DNA of 64,000 nucleotides from Treponema sp. (GTDB lineage: Bacteria > Spirochaetota > Spirochaetia > Treponematales > Treponemataceae). Position 1 is the stretch's first letter; the number at the start of each line of letters is the position of its first letter. The position numbers and the translations under genes are program-made. This document shows positions 47,001-55,797 of the stretch, one piece after another. The stretch spans positions 16,880 through 80,879 of the forward strand of contig NZ_JAFRNB010000039.1 of the NCBI RefSeq assembly GCF_017430385.1, in the 5' to 3' direction. The notes under the pieces were generated by a model. It saw nothing but the letters and a program-made list of their open reading frames with translations, was not told the DNA's origin and ran no database searches.

Positions 47001-47897
47001 ATGACAATCGAGAGCCTGCTCTTAAGATTTCATAGCGATATGGTCTCAGTCGAACGCCTTTCAGAAAATTCCGCGGCAACTTACGAAGAATGTGCAAAGA
47101 TTTTTCTGAACTGGCTTTCATACGAAGAGATAAAACTTGCGGCCGTAAATCCGCAGGTTCTCCTGTCTTTTTTGATATGGCGTCGCACAGAACTTAAATG
47201 CGACGAGCACACGATTGCAAAGGACATTTCCGGCCTGCGAGCCTTAGGCTCATACCTTGTGCGGCAAAAAATGTGGGAAGAAAACCACGCCATGCTTTTG
47301 GACAGACCAAAGGCAAGCCGCTCACTTCCAAAAGTCTTGTCCATAGAACAGGTCGATTCCCTTCTTGATTCAATCGATATCTCCACTCCGCTTGGAATCC
47401 GCGACCGCGCGCTTTTCGAGCTGATTTATTCATGCGGTCTTCGTATCAGCGAGGCTGCGACACTTCAAGTCTCAAACCTTCACCTAAAGGAACAGCTTCT
47501 CATCGTCCACGGAAAGGGCGACAAAGAAAGAATGGTTCCGTTCGGTCTTTCAGCAAAAGAAAAATTAGAGCAGTATCTTATGGAAGTCAGGCCTGTTCTG
47601 GTCGGAAGCAAAGTCGTTTCTGAAGTTTTCGTGAATTACAAGGGTGAGCCGATGAGCAGAAAAGGAATCTGGAAGAATTTCAAGGCACTTGAAGCAAAGG
47701 CCGGCGTTCAGGCAAAAGTCCACACTCTCCGCCATTCATTTGCGACACACCTTCTTGCTGGCGGAATGGATTTAAGGAGCGTCCAGGAACTTCTCGGCCA
47801 CTCAGATTTGGCCACAACTACAATTTACACCCATGTCGATGACAAGCAGCTCCGGGAAGGACACAAAGAATTCTTCCCAGGGCATAATCACGATTAA
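47001..47897 (+). CDS. Tyrosine recombinase XerC/XerD family (second copy)
   Basis: A 298-residue recombinase starting 12 nt after ftsZ. Catalytic motifs are YSCGLRISEAATLQ (Arg), IVHGKGDKERMVPF (Lys), HTLRHSFATHLLAGG (His-x-x-Arg) and LLGHSDLATTTIYTH (His, nucleophile Tyr). It resembles XerD somewhat more than the copy at 40343, judged by GMDLRSVQELLGH. The two probably act together at dif; placing one after ftsZ links dimer resolution with division. It overlaps folP by 4 bp, tail to tail. Confidence 0.92.
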   Translation: MTIESLLLRFHSDMVSVERLSENSAATYEECAKIFLNWLSYEEIKLAAVNPQVLLSFLIWRRTELKCDEHTIAKDISGLRALGSYLVRQKMWEENHAMLLDRPKASRSLPKVLSIEQVDSLLDSIDISTPLGIRDRALFELIYSCGLRISEAATLQVSNLHLKEQLLIVHGKGDKERMVPFGLSAKEKLEQYLMEVRPVLVGSKVVSEVFVNYKGEPMSRKGIWKNFKALEAKAGVQAKVHTLRHSFATHLLAGGMDLRSVQELLGHSDLATTTIYTHVDDKQLREGHKEFFPGHNHD

Positions 47898-48709
47898 CAG
47901 AATTCCTTTAGAATCTTAAGCGAATCCACGGCCTCTTTCACATCATGCACGCGAATCATCGAAGCACCTCTCAAAACAGAAAGGATGTCGGCAGTCAGCG
48001 TACCTGAAAGCCTGCCCTGCACATCACGGCCAGTAACCTCGCCGATGCAAGTTTTTCGGGAAAGAGCCATGAGCACAGGATATTTCCCGCCCAAAAACTC
48101 ACCGCATCGTCTCATAAGCTCAAAATTGTCATTCACATTCTTTCCGAAGCCAATCCCCGGGTCGAGCCAGATTTTTGCGGCTTCAATTCCGGCATTAAGG
48201 GCAAAATCCACTCGGTCTTTGAGATATTCGTTCACCTCATCAAAAACATTCTCATAAACAGTGTTTTTCTGCATTGTCGAAGGATTTCCCCTCTTGTGCA
48301 TCAAAATCACAGGAATTTTAACCTCGGCACAGAACGGAGCAAGGCGCACATCATCTTCAAGGGCAGAAATATCGTTCAGAATGTCAGCCCCGGCCTCAAA
48401 AGCAGCCTTCATCACTTCAAATTTACGGGTATCAACAGAAATCGGGATGTCAGAAACTTTTCGCACGCCCTCAATCACAGGAATAACACGGCGAATCTCT
48501 TCCTCCGCACTCACATATTCGCTGCCCGGCCGGGTAGACTCGCCACCAATATCAAGCAAATCAGCACCTTCATCAATCAAACGAAGAGCGTCCTCCACCC
48601 CACCACGGCTTTTGTCAAAAAAAGAATCAGGAGTCGCATTCACGATTCCCATAACAAACGCAGGTAATTTCGTAGAAACTGCACGATTTTTTAAATTCAA
48701 GGTTTTCAT
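47894..48709 (-). CDS. folP: Dihydropteroate synthase
   Basis: Folate-pathway enzyme joining pterin pyrophosphate and p-aminobenzoate, 271 residues. Motifs are VMGIVNATPDSFFDKSR, IDEGADLLDIGGESTRPGSE, PISVDTRKFEVMKAAFEAGA, ILNDISALED, VILMHKRGNPSTMQ, IWLDPGIGFGKNVNDNF and the C-terminal RVHDVKEAVDSLKI. TGTGATAAT lies 11 nt before ATG 48709 with no clear Shine-Dalgarno sequence, suggesting a very short leader. No other folate gene is adjacent. Confidence 0.95.
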   Translation of the reverse strand: MKTLNLKNRAVSTKLPAFVMGIVNATPDSFFDKSRGGVEDALRLIDEGADLLDIGGESTRPGSEYVSAEEEIRRVIPVIEGVRKVSDIPISVDTRKFEVMKAAFEAGADILNDISALEDDVRLAPFCAEVKIPVILMHKRGNPSTMQKNTVYENVFDEVNEYLKDRVDFALNAGIEAAKIWLDPGIGFGKNVNDNFELMRRCGEFLGGKYPVLMALSRKTCIGEVTGRDVQGRLSGTLTADILSVLRGASMIRVHDVKEAVDSLKILKEFC

Positions 48710-48763
48710 AATAGAAAGAGATTATCACAAAAAAGGAGAGAGTTAAACAGCCAAAACCAGCGT

Positions 48764-50728
48764 TTATTCGCGCTCATCCGCGTCAAAAATCCTCGCCACA
48801 ATCTTCCGTGCCGAAAGCCCTGCATCATTCAAGACCTCCGTCCTTGTTCCCTGACTAAAGAATTTTTCCGGGAAAGCGAATACCTTCACATCCTTAAAAT
48901 CGTGCTCGAACAAAAGATTCTCAATATACTCGCCTACGCCGCCGGTTTTAACTCCGTCCTCAATCACGGCGACATCATCATAATCTTTTGCAAGCGAAAC
49001 AAAATAATTCTCATCGAACGGCTTTACGAACCTAAGAGAATAAATGTCCGTGTTCACGCCCTTTTGAAGAAGATTTCGCGCCGCAACCAAAGTCTCGTCA
49101 AAAATGCCACCAGTGCAGACCAAAAGCATTTTTTTTGCACGAGATTTTTTTGAATCGAAAGATTTTTCATCAGTTTCCTCAAAATCCACACTCAGATTCG
49201 GGGCGAACTCTGAATTTTTAAGAAGCACTCCCCGCCCCTCGCAAACATTCTGCTCAAAAGAAGGAAATTCGCTCGGACAAGAAAGTTTCGGATAGCGGAT
49301 TGCGACCGGCTTTTTGGCATTCACGGCCCACATAAGGCACAGGCTCAAATCAAGTGCAGTCGCAGGAGAAAGAATAGTCATGTTCGGAACCGGCCGGAGA
49401 AGCGCGATGTCAAAAATTCCCTGATGAGTCTCGCCATCCTGCGGAACTGCCCCCGCCCGGTCAAACATGAACACTACATGATGATTTGAAAGAGCCACAT
49501 CATGGATAATCTGATCGACCGCACGCTGAATGAATGTGGAATAAATCGCCACGATTGGAATCATTCCGCCAGCTGCAAGACCGCCCGCAAATGTAACCGC
49601 ATGTTCCTCGGCAATTCCGACATCAAAAAAGCGGTCAGGATAGTGCCGCGCAAATGTATCGAGGCCTGTCCCCTTGGACATCGCGGCCGTAATCGCCATG
49701 ATTTTGTTATTTTTTTCAGCAATGGCCATGAGAGTGTTGTTGAAAGCCTCGGTAAAACTCAATGTATCGAATTTTTCCATCTTTCCGTCTGAAATCTGGA
49801 ACGGCCCGACACCATGGAAACTCGCAGGATCATTTTCGGCAGGAGAATACCCCTTGCCCTTTTTAGTGAGAATATGAACGATTACAGGCTTTGGCAGGCG
49901 GCGCACACGACGAAGATTTTCCTCAAGTTCCTTGATATTGTGACCGTCAAGAGGCCCGACATACTCAAAGCCCAAATCGGCGAAGAAATTCGTGTTCAGG
50001 AAAAAGCCTTTTACGGCCCTTTTTAGCCTGTAAATCAGTTTTCCGATGTGATTTTTTGAATTCGGGATTTTATCAACGATTCCGTCCACGAAATACCTGA
50101 AATTCTGGTAGCATCCGGTCATCGTAAGCGTACTTAAATAACGCGAAATAGCCCCATTGTTCGGAGAAATCGACATCTGGTTGTCATTAAGAACGATTAT
50201 GAGATTTTTGGAAAGCTGCCCCGCATGTGCCAGAGCCTCGTAAGCCAGTCCGCCAGTCAAAGCTCCGTCACCAATCACAACGACAACCTTCCGAATCTTT
50301 GGCTTGCGCCCCAAGCTCCGCTGCTCTTCTTCGATTTTATCCCATGCAGTAAGAAGACCAAGTCCCTGTGAAATTGAAGTTGAAGAATGGCCGTTATCAA
50401 AATAATCATGAGGGCTTTCATCACGGCGCGTGAAGCCAGAAATGCCGCCGTGCTTTCTGAGAGAAGAAAAATCTTTATAACGCCCCGTCAAAAGTTTGTG
50501 AGTGTAGCACTGATGGCTGACATCAAAGATAATCGCATCCTCCGGGCTTTCAAAAACTCGGTGAAGAGCAACAGTAAGCTCCACAACCCCCAGATTACTT
50601 GCAAGATGCCCGCCATTTTTAGCAACGGTCTCGATTATCCGCTTTCTTATTTCCTCACACAGTTTCGGCAAATTCTTTTCCGAAACTTTTTTTAAATCAG
50701 ACGGAGAGGTAATTTTTGAAAGAATCGT
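48764..50728 (-). CDS. dxs: 1-deoxy-D-xylulose-5-phosphate synthase, apparent ACG start
   Basis: First enzyme of the MEP isoprenoid pathway, a thiamine-diphosphate enzyme condensing pyruvate and glyceraldehyde 3-phosphate. Features are SNLGVVELTVALHRVF, DVSHQCYTHKLLTGR, the ThDP motif VIGDGALTGGLAYEALAHAG ending in NDNQMSIS, GIAEEHAVTFAGGLAAGG and FDRAGAVPQDGETHQG. The first canonical in-frame codon is TTG 50671, but the conserved ILSKITSPSDLKKVSEKN lies just upstream in frame. The codon before it is ACG (50728-50726), 5 nt after GGAGAG, where ATG would be expected. No ATG, GTG or TTG lies upstream in frame before a terminator. With ACG the protein has 654 residues. Confidence 0.9.
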   Translation of the reverse strand, partial: TILSKITSPSDLKKVSEKNLPKLCEEIRKRIIETVAKNGGHLASNLGVVELTVALHRVFESPEDAIIFDVSHQCYTHKLLTGRYKDFSSLRKHGGISGFTRRDESPHDYFDNGHSSTSISQGLGLLTAWDKIEEEQRSLGRKPKIRKVVVVIGDGALTGGLAYEALAHAGQLSKNLIIVLNDNQMSISPNNGAISRYLSTLTMTGCYQNFRYFVDGIVDKIPNSKNHIGKLIYRLKRAVKGFFLNTNFFADLGFEYVGPLDGHNIKELEENLRRVRRLPKPVIVHILTKKGKGYSPAENDPASFHGVGPFQISDGKMEKFDTLSFTEAFNNTLMAIAEKNNKIMAITAAMSKGTGLDTFARHYPDRFFDVGIAEEHAVTFAGGLAAGGMIPIVAIYSTFIQRAVDQIIHDVALSNHHVVFMFDRAGAVPQDGETHQGIFDIALLRPVPNMTILSPATALDLSLCLMWAVNAKKPVAIRYPKLSCPSEFPSFEQNVCEGRGVLLKNSEFAPNLSVDFEETDEKSFDSKKSRAKKMLLVCTGGIFDETLVAARNLLQKGVNTDIYSLRFVKPFDENYFVSLAKDYDDVAVIEDGVKTGGVGEYIENLLFEHDFKDVKVFAFPEKFFSQGTRTEVLNDAGLSARKIVARIFDADERE

Positions 50729-50741
50729 AATCGCTCTCCAT

Positions 50742-50780
50742 AAAAAAAAGACCGCGAAAAGTACAGGACTTTGGCGGTCT
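50742..50780 (-). terminator. Rho-independent terminator upstream of dxs
   Basis: On the - strand AGACCGC pairs with GCGGTCT around an 18-nt partly structured loop, followed by eight T residues. It ends the rpoZ-like/COX24 transcript only about 14 nt before the dxs start. Confidence 0.85.
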
Positions 50781-50838
50781 CTCTTGACAAAGAATGAATA
50801 GCCCTCAAGCTGCTGAAAGCATAAACGCTGTCAAACTA

Positions 50839-50928
50839 TTACTTACTCTTATGTCGGTTTCTTCTAAGCATCTTCTTTCGCTTATGAGTCGCAATCTTCT
50901 GACGCTTTCGTTTTTTTCCACAAGGCAC
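50839..50928 (-). CDS. AURKAIP1/COX24-type basic protein (bS22-like)
   Basis: A 29-residue, extremely basic protein from GTG 50928: PCGKKRKRQKIATHKRK then KMLRRNRHKSK. AAGGAG lies 7 nt upstream. The GKKRKR...THKRKK...RRNRHK pattern matches the short AURKAIP1/COX24 proteins, whose mycobacterial relative is ribosomal protein bS22, a small-subunit component. It lies between the rpoZ-like gene and a strong terminator. Ribosomal location is inferred from the family. Confidence 0.8.
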   Translation of the reverse strand: MPCGKKRKRQKIATHKRKKMLRRNRHKSK

Positions 50929-51007
50929 GATGGCACTCCTTAGTCTCGATTTGGTTTATTATCAACAAAAACGGCTCTTTGGTCAAGGGCAGCTTTTATA
51001 TCCTAAT

Positions 51008-51205
51008 TTATTTGTCTTCAATTCTTCGATACTGAATATCTTCATTGAAGAGCTGTTTTGCTGCGAGAGAAACGACCTTTCCGTCATTTTCCTCGATACG
51101 CTCGTCTTTTGTCATGGCAAGCTGATATGCTCGGTGACTTGCCGCAACAGTAGCTTCATAAATATTACCAGTGAATTTGACTGTCTTTTCCAAAGGAAAA
51201 ATCAT
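51008..51205 (-). CDS. rpoZ: RNA polymerase omega subunit-like protein
   Basis: A 65-residue protein resembling the omega subunit, which helps assemble RNA polymerase by binding beta'. The recognisable part is NIYEATVAASHRAYQLAM followed by VVSLAAKQLFNEDIQYR, corresponding to the conserved helices and the ALKE-like region. It is shorter than the Escherichia coli protein, as in other spirochaetes. ATG 51205 has AAGGGG about 11 nt upstream. It is first in a short operon with the COX24-like gene. Confidence 0.82.
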   Translation of the reverse strand: MIFPLEKTVKFTGNIYEATVAASHRAYQLAMTKDERIEENDGKVVSLAAKQLFNEDIQYRRIEDK

Positions 51206-51236
51206 TATTACGCTATCCCCTTAAAGTGATTATAAT

Positions 51237-51265
51237 ATTTTATAAGAAGATAGCGATTATGTCAA
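51237..51265 (-). promoter_or_regulatory. Promoter of the rpoZ-like gene
   Basis: On the - strand TTGACA (51265-51260) and TAAAAT (51242-51237) are separated by 17 bp. The start would be near 51230. A TATAAT at 51234-51229 is an alternative -10 but is badly spaced from this -35. Confidence 0.55.
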
Positions 51266-51389
51266 CAACATTTGAAAGACAAACGACACCTTTTGCAAAT
51301 GTTTCTTTTTTTTTCACGCCGAAATCACAGATTTCGTCGAGACTCGCTCAAATCCTGTCTCACAGGTTTTGTCCCTGTCGGGTCGCTCC

Positions 51390-52370
51390 CTATCTTCCAA
51401 ATCTTCGGCATCCAAGCGGCGCTATTTTTTTTCGCCATATCATTCGGTTTGCTTCTATGCTATATTCTATCTTCCCGGCCTCGTACAGGCCGGAAAGATA
51501 TGAGCGGAGCGTGCTTCCGATAAGGCAGTACTGGCTCGTTTTGAGCGTGATTCCGCTTCGGTCGGCAACGGCTTTCAAAAGTTCTTCCATTGTTTTGGGC
51601 TTTTTTAGCTCGTCGAGAATCATGTCCTCGGTCTCAAGGATTGCAAGAAGGTTCAGCTCGGCAATTCCTTCGATTTCTGTAACGATGTCACCGTGCCCCG
51701 GAATGTAAAAATCAGCGTCTATTTTGGAAATCTTAAAAAGCGATTCCTTTGTTTTAGTCTCGTCCAGAAGATACTGAATCCAGTGTTTTTTGATTGAATT
51801 GCGGCCAGAAAGCACATCGCCTGCAAAAAGAACTCTTTTTCCGTCCGTGTCGGTGAATAAAAATCCGGTCTGATCGACATAATGCCCCGGAAGAGAAATC
51901 ACTTTGAGAGAAATTTTTCCTTCCTTGCACGGAATTTCAATTTCTTCCTCACCGTCAAAAACACGGTTTACTTTACAAGCCTCGGCAAGAAGATATTTTG
52001 AGCGGATGTCATGAATCGGAGTGCCGCCCCAGACAAGCTGAGTCTCAATATCCGGGAATTCCATAAGATAAGCCTCGCCCTTAGAAGCCCAGACCTCGCA
52101 GCCAGTCTCACGGACAAGGAAAGAATTTCCGCCGCAGTGGTCGGCATGGGAATGAGTGTTCAGAATCACTTTGAGTTTGTAATCAGAAAAATTCTCGCGT
52201 ATAAAATCAAGGATCCGCGCCCCGTTAGTCTCATCGTTCCCAGAATCAACGATATAAATGCACTTCTCCCCCGCCTCATTCTCAAAGCGTATAAATCCTA
52301 GATTTGTAGGCATTTTGAGATAAGAAATATGAGTTGTAAGATTCACAAGCTGTTCATTTGTAACTGACAA
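51390..52370 (-). CDS. MBL-fold metallohydrolase
   Basis: A 326-residue metallo-beta-lactamase-fold hydrolase with the zinc motif NTHSHADHCGG, further ligands in VISLPGHYVDQTGFLFTDTD and FYIPGHGDIVTEI. The C-terminal ~75 residues (LDELKKPKTMEELLKAVADR onward) form a winged-helix-like domain, as in LACTB2-type proteins. The start appears to be TTG 52370 with GAGGAA upstream; no ATG fits. Substrate unknown. The last residues (PLGCRRFGR) are encoded by a dispersed GC-rich repeat, so the tail may be atypical. Confidence 0.85.
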   Translation of the reverse strand: MSVTNEQLVNLTTHISYLKMPTNLGFIRFENEAGEKCIYIVDSGNDETNGARILDFIRENFSDYKLKVILNTHSHADHCGGNSFLVRETGCEVWASKGEAYLMEFPDIETQLVWGGTPIHDIRSKYLLAEACKVNRVFDGEEEIEIPCKEGKISLKVISLPGHYVDQTGFLFTDTDGKRVLFAGDVLSGRNSIKKHWIQYLLDETKTKESLFKISKIDADFYIPGHGDIVTEIEGIAELNLLAILETEDMILDELKKPKTMEELLKAVADRSGITLKTSQYCLIGSTLRSYLSGLYEAGKIEYSIEANRMIWRKKIAPLGCRRFGR

Positions 52371-52391
52371 TAATTTTTCCTCATCATAGTT

Positions 52392-52500
52392 TTAAGCGTT
52401 AGGGATTGTAGCACCTGCGAAGCAGTACCGCTTGCGGTATGGAGCGCGGTTAGCGCGGAAGTGCGAAAAGCCCGACGGCGTAAGCCGAAACGCCCATCGT
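52392..52500. repeat. GC-rich dispersed intergenic repeat, TAGGGATTGTAG family
   Basis: The stretch begins GCGTTAGGGATTGTAGCACC, then GCGAAGCA, a small hairpin TACCGCTTGCGGTA, GTGCGAAAAGCCCGAC and a GC-rich end. It shares order and wording with 25788-25919. Confidence 0.6.
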
Positions 52501-52514
52501 TTTCCACTTTCCAC

Positions 52515-54665
52515 TTACAGGCTTTTCCGAATATCCGTGATTATGAGCTGGGGAGTTTCCACGCCGTTGAAGCAGTTGCGCCCCACCTGATAAAGGACAT
52601 CCACGCTGTCGCCCTTGTCAAAGTCGCGGTGAAGGCTTTCCGCGCCTCCCCAGAACATCGCAGGCCACTTGGTCTTTCCCAAATCGAAAGTGAGCTTAAG
52701 ATGCTGCCTCTCGGTCTTTCCGATAACGGCCGCGTCACAAATCCTGAGATTTTTGCTCATAAATGTAAGCTCGCGGTTTTCCTCTCCGTAAGGCTCAAAA
52801 TCGTCAACAATTGCAAGAAGGTCGGGCTTAAGATAATCGCTCGGAATCTCAGCATCGATATTGATTTGCTCGGCTTCCGAATTTGAAAGCTCGATTTCCG
52901 GCGCGAACCTGTCCAGAGCCGCAAGAAATTCCGGGAGACGCTCTTTTTTGAAAGTGAATCCCGCCGCATAAGCATGACCGCCGTAACTTACGAACAAATC
53001 CGCCATCTTGTCGAGCAAAGAAAGAACCTCAAAGCCACGGCAGCTTCGCATTGAGCCGATTGCGTTCTCATCAACAATTGTGATTGCCATGGAAGGAATG
53101 TCGTAAATATTGACGAGCTTGCCAGCGATTGTACCAGAGACTCCGCGGTTGATTTTCTGCTCGCCCGAGTCATCGATTATCACGCAAAGCTTTCCGCCGT
53201 ATTTTTGGATGCTCTGCTTTGCCTGCAGTGCCGCAAAATTCCAGCCTTCGTTCCCAAGTGCCTTGCGCTCGTTGTTCATTTCGATGATTTTCTGCGCGAT
53301 TTCAGTACGTTTGCCCGCATCCTTTTCCAAAAACAATTCAAGGCCAATCTCAGGATGCCCGAGCCTGCCCGTGGCATTCAAGGCAGGATTTATGTTCCAT
53401 GACAAATCAGTGGCGTTAATGCGCTTTCCCAAAAGCCCTTGCATTGAAAGAAGCTCGCGCAAGCCTTCGCGGGCATTTCCTTTGTTCATGGAAGCAATTC
53501 CGTGGCGGATAAAAATGCGGTTTTCGTTTTTGAGAGGCATGATGTCCGCAAGGGCAGCAAGTGCCACAAGCTGCAAGTCACGCTCGTTCGCCTTTGCATA
53601 AGACGGAAACTGCTTTGAAATCTGAGCATTCACGAAAGTGACGAATATATTGTAGAAACCTTTGATTTCGGTATTCTGGTCCGGATTGTAGCGCGCAAGT
53701 TTTGACTTTGACTTGAGCTGAGAAAGGCTCGCACCACCCATAGCAGGGAAAACTTTCGCAACCTCGCCCCGTAAGTCCATGAAGTTGAATTCTGCCCCGC
53801 TCCCAAAAATCTGAGAGAGCAAAGAAGATGTGGACTTTTCATCCCAGACAAAAATCTGCTGGCCGCGCAGAAAATCCACGAGTTTTGTGTCAGAAATTGA
53901 AGTGCCCGCCCGCACCGTGATACTAAGGCTTCCTTTTTCGACAAGATTCTGGAGCTTGAGGACTTCAATCGTGCACTCATCGCCATTTGGAGAAGCAGTT
54001 GCCGCCAAAAGAGCGACCTCGTTCTTGTAAAGCCCGCTCGCCGCAAAACGCAGAGCCGAAACAACCTTGTAAACGACGGCACAGCCGGAAATATCTTTGA
54101 AAGGGTATCCGCTGTCCTCGCATTTTGGATTTACGATAATCGCAGGCGACGGCAAAACCTCTGGAGGCGTGTGATGGTCAATTACGATTACATCCATGCC
54201 CTTTTCGGTGGCATAAGCGATTTCTTCGACATTGGAAATTCCGCAGTCAACGGTAATTACGAGAGAGCCGAAATTTTTCTCAAAATCATCGACGGCATTT
54301 TTGTTGAGGCCGTAAGGGTCAGTCCCGCCCGGAAGCCGCCAGCTAACATTGATTCCCATGGAAGTGAGGCAGTCATAAAGAACGGCAGTGGAAGTGATTC
54401 CGTCAACATCGCGGTCGCCAAAAATCAGGACATTCTCGCCCTCATCCTTGGCCTGCAAAATTCTGTCAACGGCATCTTCCATATTCGCAAAAAGGAAAGG
54501 ATTGTGCATAAAACGAAGGTCATCTTCCAAAAAGAACTGAACATCCGCACCTTCGGTAATTCCACGGCGTGCCAAAATTGAAGCCGTGAGCGCATTCACG
54601 CCAAATTTATCATACAACGCGCTGACATCCTCACGCGTGATTCTCTTTTTAATCCAGTTTTTCAT
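52515..54665 (-). CDS. recJ: Single-stranded-DNA-specific exonuclease RecJ
   Basis: 5'-3' exonuclease of the DHH superfamily, 716 residues. The catalytic core has FGDRDVDGITSTAVLYD (motif I, DRDVDG where DYDxDG is common), VITVDCGISN and VIVIDHHTPPEVLP, followed by DHHA1 with GRLGHPEIGLELFL and SYGGHAYAAGFTF, and a C-terminal OB-type domain (LTFMSKNLRICDAAVIGKTE). Acts in recombination and repair. ATG 54665 has only a weak GGA upstream. It is followed downstream by the MBL gene after a dispersed repeat. Confidence 0.94.
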   Translation of the reverse strand: MKNWIKKRITREDVSALYDKFGVNALTASILARRGITEGADVQFFLEDDLRFMHNPFLFANMEDAVDRILQAKDEGENVLIFGDRDVDGITSTAVLYDCLTSMGINVSWRLPGGTDPYGLNKNAVDDFEKNFGSLVITVDCGISNVEEIAYATEKGMDVIVIDHHTPPEVLPSPAIIVNPKCEDSGYPFKDISGCAVVYKVVSALRFAASGLYKNEVALLAATASPNGDECTIEVLKLQNLVEKGSLSITVRAGTSISDTKLVDFLRGQQIFVWDEKSTSSLLSQIFGSGAEFNFMDLRGEVAKVFPAMGGASLSQLKSKSKLARYNPDQNTEIKGFYNIFVTFVNAQISKQFPSYAKANERDLQLVALAALADIMPLKNENRIFIRHGIASMNKGNAREGLRELLSMQGLLGKRINATDLSWNINPALNATGRLGHPEIGLELFLEKDAGKRTEIAQKIIEMNNERKALGNEGWNFAALQAKQSIQKYGGKLCVIIDDSGEQKINRGVSGTIAGKLVNIYDIPSMAITIVDENAIGSMRSCRGFEVLSLLDKMADLFVSYGGHAYAAGFTFKKERLPEFLAALDRFAPEIELSNSEAEQINIDAEIPSDYLKPDLLAIVDDFEPYGEENRELTFMSKNLRICDAAVIGKTERQHLKLTFDLGKTKWPAMFWGGAESLHRDFDKGDSVDVLYQVGRNCFNGVETPQLIITDIRKSL

Positions 54666-54733
54666 GATTTTTCCGACTAGAGAATATCACAAATCAGAAA
54701 AAAAAAATAGTAAGTTTAGAATTTTTGGGGGCT

Positions 54734-54870
54734 ACCTGCCTTGCGGCAGGTCGGGTGTTTCGTGGTTGTCATTAATGCCCTACAGGATGTAGGGAAAAAG
54801 CAAAGAGAGAATTTTCTAAAAGAAAATTCTCGTTGGAATCACAAAATCCATGGAGGGATTTTGTGATTCC
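54734..54870. repeat. Cluster of four perfect hairpins between udp and recJ
   Basis: Four perfect stems follow each other: ACCTGCC/GGCAGGT (54734-54751), CCCTAC/GTAGGG (54778-54794), an 11-bp stem with AAA loop (54807-54817 with 54821-54831) and a 15-bp stem with 6-nt loop (54835-54849 with 54856-54870). The gap 54666-54906 holds no gene. Confidence 0.75.
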
Positions 54871-54906
54871 TGACATTCCCTAGCCCATGCAAGCAAAGCA
54901 GTAAGC

Positions 54907-55695
54907 TTAGATTTTTCCAGCAGCCTTATCCTTTTTAATCAATTCGCGCAACGCTTCGACAGCCACAGAAATTGCGGCCTCAGTGTCGTGAGCCTGCTTG
55001 TTCGGCAAGCCTTTCTTTGCGCGCTCCTGATTTGCAACAACGAGGAAGCAAGAGCCTACGCGCACTCGCAAGAAAGCACCCGCGATGAACAAAGCCGCGC
55101 TTTCCATTTCGCTTGCAAGACAGCCCATTCGGAGCCATGCCTGCCACTTGTTCTCCAGCTCGTAGCTCACAGGCATAATCTCAGGCTCGTGCTGGCCAAA
55201 GAATGAATCCTTGCACTGAACGACACCAGTGTGATTTGGAACTCCGAGTTTTGAAGCCGCGTTCATGAGCGCGTTCACGCACTCGATGTTAGCCACGGCA
55301 GGATATTCAATAGGTGCAAATTCACGGCTTGTTCCTTCCATGCGAACGGCTCCAGTCGCAATCACGATGTCACCGCCCATGACTTCTTCCTGCATACCGC
55401 CGCAAGTTCCCACGCGGATAAATGTGTGCGCACCGCATTTACTAAGCTCATCAATCGCAATCGAAGCAGAAGGGCCTCCGATTCCTGTAGAAGTGACTGA
55501 AACAGGCACGCCTTCAAGAGTTCCTGTGTAAGTGACATATTCGCGGACATCAGCAACAAGCTTTGCGTTATCAAAATGCTCGGCAATTTTTGCACACCTT
55601 TTCGGGTCGCCCGGCATAATGACATATTTTCCGATATCGCTAGGCCCAACGCCAGTGTGATACTGCTTTCCAGAGCCTTCAGTGTAATCAACCAT
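54907..55695 (-). CDS. udp: Uridine phosphorylase
   Basis: Nucleoside phosphorylase of the NP-I family, 262 residues, splitting uridine to uracil and ribose 1-phosphate. Motifs are [57 protein letters not shown] and the base-site [23 protein letters not shown] 55695 has GGAGG 5 nt upstream, and the longer frame passes through a repeat, so that start is firm. With deoC close by on the same strand, it suggests nucleoside salvage. Specificity between uridine and other nucleosides is not certain. Confidence 0.9.
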   Translation of the reverse strand: MVDYTEGSGKQYHTGVGPSDIGKYVIMPGDPKRCAKIAEHFDNAKLVADVREYVTYTGTLEGVPVSVTSTGIGGPSASIAIDELSKCGAHTFIRVGTCGGMQEEVMGGDIVIATGAVRMEGTSREFAPIEYPAVANIECVNALMNAASKLGVPNHTGVVQCKDSFFGQHEPEIMPVSYELENKWQAWLRMGCLASEMESAALFIAGAFLRVRVGSCFLVVANQERAKKGLPNKQAHDTEAAISVAVEALRELIKKDKAAGKI

Positions 55696-55710
55696 AAATT
55701 CCTCCATATT

Positions 55711-55797
55711 TAAATTTCTCACAGAGGACACAGAGAGCACAGAGATTTATTGCAGTTAAAATCTCTCTGTGTGCTCCTTAGCTCCGTGAGGAATTTA
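55711..55797. repeat. Intergenic inverted-repeat element, CACAGAG family
   Basis: TAAATTTCTCACAGAG (55711-55726) matches the complement of CTCCGTGAGGAATTTA (55782-55797) with two mismatches, and the inner GCACAGAGATTT / AAATCTCTCTGTG also pairs. It fills the gap between recO and udp and reaches the recO stop. Confidence 0.7.

Noticed and set aside
50387..50695. + strand open frame opposite the dxs N-terminus
   Set aside because: Antisense to the thiamine-diphosphate domain; no independent coding evidence.
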